64,000 nt of DNA, taken from assembly GCA_031553395.1 (NCBI GenBank), contig JAVBLR010000009.1, positions 1 through 64,000 on the forward strand, read 5' to 3'. How positions within the stretch are numbered: position 1 is the first letter of the stretch; every line of letters begins with the position of its first letter. A program made the translations under genes and the position numbers. The notes below the pieces were generated by a model. The model made no database searches and was not told where the DNA came from. It saw only the letters and a program-made list of their open reading frames with translations. This DNA comes from WRGA01 sp031553395 (GTDB lineage Bacteria; Bacteroidota; Bacteroidia; Bacteroidales; WRGA01). Shown here piece after piece: positions 61,181 to 64,000 of the stretch.

Positions 61181-61894
61181 ATGTTGAACTATATTCCATT
61201 ACAAAAGATTTTGTTTCTTGATATAGAAACAGTTCCTGCTTGTTCCGCTTATGATGAATTAAGTGATACATTCAAATCGTTATGGGATAAAAAAGCAATA
61301 CAAATACAACGAACTGCTGAAGAAATTAATCCTGAAGAAATATATTCCAATGCTGCAATTTATGCCGAATTTGGAAAAATAGTTTGTATTTCGGTCGGAT
61401 ATTTTGCCCGGGAACGGGAATTAAGAATCAAATCCTTTTATGGAGATGACGAAAAGGAGTTGTTATTTGACTTTTGTTCTCTATTGAATAAGCATTTTAA
61501 TACAAACGAACATTTGTTGTGTGCACATAATGGAAAGGAATTTGATTTTCCATATATTGCTCGCAGATTGTTGATTAATGGAATGGAAATTCCTCGTGCA
61601 TTAAATACTGCCGGAAAAAAACCTTGGGAAATTAATCATTTGGATACAATGGAATTGTGGAAATTCGGTGATTATAAAAGTTTTGCTTCGTTGAATTTAT
61701 TGGCGGCTGTTTTTGGCATTCCAACACCCAAAGATGATATTGACGGAAGTCAAGTTGGAGAAGTTTACTGGAAAGAACAAAATCTTGAACGAATTGTAAA
61801 ATATTGCCAAAAAGATGTGTTGACAATAGCACAACTGTTTTTAAAATATCGCTGCGAACCATTATTGAAGGAAAGTATGGTGATTTTTGCTTAA
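61181..61894 (+). CDS. 3'-5' exonuclease, PolB-like
   Basis: This 237-aa protein carries a DEDDy-type exonuclease fold like that of family B DNA polymerases but without a polymerase domain. The first acidic pair is D14 and E16 (FLDIETVP), then an Asp in AHNGKEFDFPYIARRL, and a final Asp in KYCQKDVLTIAQLFLKY, with the tyrosine of the DEDDy type in the same stretch. Such stand-alone proteins are common in Bacteroidetes and are presumed to act in DNA or RNA repair. It lies between lepA and glmS and is probably co-transcribed with glmS (47 bp gap). Confidence 0.87.
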   Translation: MLNYIPLQKILFLDIETVPACSAYDELSDTFKSLWDKKAIQIQRTAEEINPEEIYSNAAIYAEFGKIVCISVGYFARERELRIKSFYGDDEKELLFDFCSLLNKHFNTNEHLLCAHNGKEFDFPYIARRLLINGMEIPRALNTAGKKPWEINHLDTMELWKFGDYKSFASLNLLAAVFGIPTPKDDIDGSQVGEVYWKEQNLERIVKYCQKDVLTIAQLFLKYRCEPLLKESMVIFA

Positions 61895-61941
61895 TTTTTC
61901 TTTTTTAAACTAATAACAAAAGAGCTAATAACAAATAATAT

Positions 61942-63786
61942 ATGTGTGGAATAGTTGGTTATATGGGAAATAAGGATGCTTATCCTATTTTGATAAAAGG
62001 ATTGCATCGCTTGGAATACCGAGGCTATGACAGTGCCGGCGTTGCTCTTGTAAATGCTGAAAAGGATTTGAATGTATATAAAGCAAAAGGAAAGGTTGCT
62101 GATTTAGAGGAGTTTGTAGAATCGAAAGATGTTAGTGGAACTATTGGTATTGCGCATACCCGTTGGGCTACACATGGGGAACCAAATAATGTAAATGCTC
62201 ACCCACATTATTCTCAATCGGAAACATTGGCACTTATTCACAATGGCATTATTGAGAATTATTCGGTATTAAAAGAAGAACTTATTTCTAAAGGATATAA
62301 ATTTTGTAGTTGTACTGATACAGAAGTACTAATTCAACTAATTGAATACATAAAAGATAGCAACAATGTTGATTTGGTTACGGCTGTTCAATTAGCTTTA
62401 AGTCAGGTTATTGGGGCTTACGCGATTGCAATTTTAGAAAAAGGCAATCCTGATTTAATAATTGCTGCAAGAAAAAGTAGTCCTCTGGTTGTTGGGATAG
62501 GTAAAAATGAATATTTTTTAGCTTCTGATGCAACACCTATTATTGAATACACCGACAAAGTAATTTATTTGGATGATGAGGAAATTGCTATTATCCGTCG
62601 TAACGAAGAATTAAAAATAATCTCAATAGAAAATGTAGAGAAAACGCCTCATATCCAGCAATTGAGTATGAGTCTCAGTCAATTGGAAAAGGGCGGTTAT
62701 CCTCATTTTATGTTGAAGGAAATATTTGAACAACCCCGTACATTGCGTGATTGCATGAGTGGACGAGTAAATGTGGAAGGAACGAATGTTGTGCTTTCAG
62801 GTATTTTAGATCACAAAGAGAAATTCCTGAATGCAAGGCGTATTGTAATTTGCGCTTGTGGTACTTCCTGGCATGCTGGTCTTATCGGAATGTATTTATT
62901 GGAAGAATACTGTCGAATTCCGGTCATGGTAGAATATTCGTCGGAATTTCGTTACCGTAAGCCGGTTATTTATCATGATGATGTAGTTATAGCTATTTCC
63001 CAATCAGGTGAAACGGCAGATACATTGGCGGCAATTGAATTGGCGAAAAGTCAGGGTGCATTTATTTATGGAATTTGTAATGTTGTGGGTTCGTCTATTC
63101 CTCGTGCAACTCACGGTGGTTCTTATACGCATGCCGGTCCGGAAATTGGTGTTGCATCAACCAAAGCTTTTACAGCACAGGTTACTGTATTGACATTGAT
63201 GACATTAGCTATTGGAAAAGTAAGAGGTACTATTTCTGATACTGATTATCTGAATATTACGAAGGAATTACAAAGTGTTCCCGAGAAAATGGAGAAAACG
63301 TTGTTATTGAACGACCAGATAAAGGAATTTTCCAAGATATTTACGTATGCAAGAAATTTCATTTATTTGGGACGTGGATATAACTATCCGTTAGCATTAG
63401 AAGGTGCATTGAAGCTGAAAGAAATATCCTATATTCATGCCGAAGGTTATCCGGCTGCTGAAATGAAACATGGGCCTATTGCTTTGATCGATACAGAAAT
63501 GCCTGTTGTTGTAATTGCTACTAAAAAGGGTATGTACGAAAAAGTAGTGAGCAATATTCAGGAAATAAAAGCCCGGAAAGGAAAAGTTATTGCCATTGTA
63601 ACCGAAGGTGATGAAATGGTAAAAGAAATTTCGGATTATTGTATCGAAATACCTTTGACCGAAGAATGTCTAGTGCCGTTGGTTGCATCCATTCCATTAC
63701 AATTATTGGCTTATTACATTGCTGTTACAAAAGGGCAAGATGTAGATCAGCCACGAAATCTGGCAAAATCAGTAACTGTAGAATAA
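61942..63786 (+). CDS. glmS: Glutamine-fructose-6-phosphate aminotransferase (isomerizing)
   Basis: GlmS makes glucosamine-6-phosphate, the first committed precursor of peptidoglycan and lipid A. The N-terminal glutaminase domain begins MCGIVGYMGN with the nucleophile C2, and RWATHGEPN plus the IIENY segment are typical. Two SIS sugar-binding domains follow (about 285-420 and 455-590), with CGTSWHAG, SQSGETADTLA and LGRGYNYPLALEGALKLKE. The C-terminus DQPRNLAKSVTVE is standard. The 614-aa length is normal. It shares a bidirectional terminator with a convergent ABC-F gene. Confidence 0.97.
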   Translation: MCGIVGYMGNKDAYPILIKGLHRLEYRGYDSAGVALVNAEKDLNVYKAKGKVADLEEFVESKDVSGTIGIAHTRWATHGEPNNVNAHPHYSQSETLALIHNGIIENYSVLKEELISKGYKFCSCTDTEVLIQLIEYIKDSNNVDLVTAVQLALSQVIGAYAIAILEKGNPDLIIAARKSSPLVVGIGKNEYFLASDATPIIEYTDKVIYLDDEEIAIIRRNEELKIISIENVEKTPHIQQLSMSLSQLEKGGYPHFMLKEIFEQPRTLRDCMSGRVNVEGTNVVLSGILDHKEKFLNARRIVICACGTSWHAGLIGMYLLEEYCRIPVMVEYSSEFRYRKPVIYHDDVVIAISQSGETADTLAAIELAKSQGAFIYGICNVVGSSIPRATHGGSYTHAGPEIGVASTKAFTAQVTVLTLMTLAIGKVRGTISDTDYLNITKELQSVPEKMEKTLLLNDQIKEFSKIFTYARNFIYLGRGYNYPLALEGALKLKEISYIHAEGYPAAEMKHGPIALIDTEMPVVVIATKKGMYEKVVSNIQEIKARKGKVIAIVTEGDEMVKEISDYCIEIPLTEECLVPLVASIPLQLLAYYIAVTKGQDVDQPRNLAKSVTVE

Positions 63787-63798
63787 TATATTATTTCA

Positions 63799-63847
63799 AT
63801 ATACAAAAACGCCTGATTTATATTACAAATCAGGCGTTTTTGTATAT
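63799..63847. terminator. Bidirectional terminator between glmS and the ABC-F gene
   Basis: A perfect 21-bp stem, including AACGCCTGATTT and AAATCAGGCGTT, has an A-run and a T-run on either side. Confidence 0.93.
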
Positions 63848-63850
63848 TTA

Positions 63851-64000
63851 TCATTTCTCCAATTCACGAAGAGTTTCCATTTTCTTTTTTTGGAGGAATC
63901 CGTAAATATCTTCCAAATGTTCGGTAACTTTTTGATTTCCGAATTCGTAAACCTTCGTGACTAATCCATCCAAGAAATCCCGGTCATGGGAAACTACGAT
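63851..64000 (-). CDS. ABC-F family ATPase, C-terminal end (partial)
   Basis: Only the last 49 codons of a minus-strand gene are in the window. They begin IVVSHDRDFLDGLVTKVYEF, the H-loop and C-terminal end of an ABC-F ATP-binding domain, followed by NQKVTEHLEDIYGFLQKKKM and a short tail. ABC-F proteins act on ribosomes in translation or antibiotic resistance and have no membrane part. The type (EttA, Uup, YbiT or another) cannot be judged from this fragment. The gene continues beyond 64000. Confidence 0.88.
   Translation of the reverse strand: MVVSHDRDFLDGLVTKVYEFGNQKVTEHLEDIYGFLQKKKMETLRELEK

Overview
The window is chromosomal DNA from an AT-rich member of the Bacteroidetes, most likely the order Bacteroidales. 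The evidence is promoters of the TAnnTTTG (-7) type without Shine-Dalgarno motifs, an N-succinylornithine-type carbamoyltransferase, the long three-domain form of IspG, OMP_b-brl_3 and OMP_b-brl_2 outer-membrane proteins, RNase H with a viroplasmin-like N-terminus, and a subtilase ending in a type IX secretion sorting tail. The tail argues against Bacteroides proper and suits the Dysgonomonas/Paludibacter/Porphyromonas side of the order; I do not name a genus.

Layout. 1-1133: an IS630-family element with a frameshifted transposase, next to radA. 2850-4846: an AT-rich island with a broken, catalytically dead C10 (streptopain-like) peptidase and an unknown lipoprotein. 4999-10108: an L-fucose operon (fucI, mutarotase, fucP, minus strand) with a divergent AraC regulator. 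10202-18773: housekeeping genes (RNase H, tilS, a thioesterase, a solute-binding lipoprotein, a porin-like protein, thrE, a nitroreductase, a six-span membrane protein with a degenerate Nudix domain, lipA). 18858-24179: DPP IV, a lipoprotein and iorAB. 24411-31522: a FAD dehydrogenase, ispG, a candidate small RNA and a large TonB-receptor-like protein. 31609-39532: a BamE-like lipoprotein, a T9SS subtilase, a K+/H+ antiporter, DUF1294, a tautomerase, ndh, argF' and a YgjP-like peptidase. 39716-44637: a GH28 pectinase, two small regulators, a GNAT, an M48 peptidase and tRNA-Gly(CCC). 44798-47748: an esterase, a TatD-like protein and tyrS. 47825-57932: an envelope block of pbpC, an alpha-2-macroglobulin, a small secreted protein and a sigma-54 response regulator. 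58502-64000: a PAP2 phosphatase, lepA, a 3'-5' exonuclease, glmS and the tail of an ABC-F ATPase.

Most of the window is ordinary core genome. The least expected signals are: (1) a near-consensus sigma-54 promoter with an upstream dyad placed like an enhancer, in front of a small secreted protein and next to a sigma-54 activator; (2) a 253-bp MITE-like element with perfect 19-bp terminal repeats and 11-bp flanking direct repeats; (3) several families of intergenic palindromes built from short repeated words, some in two copies; (4) a candidate small RNA with its own promoter and terminator; (5) the dead C10 peptidase; and (6) the membrane protein with a Nudix-like domain. I see no CRISPR array, prophage, restriction system or complete defence system.
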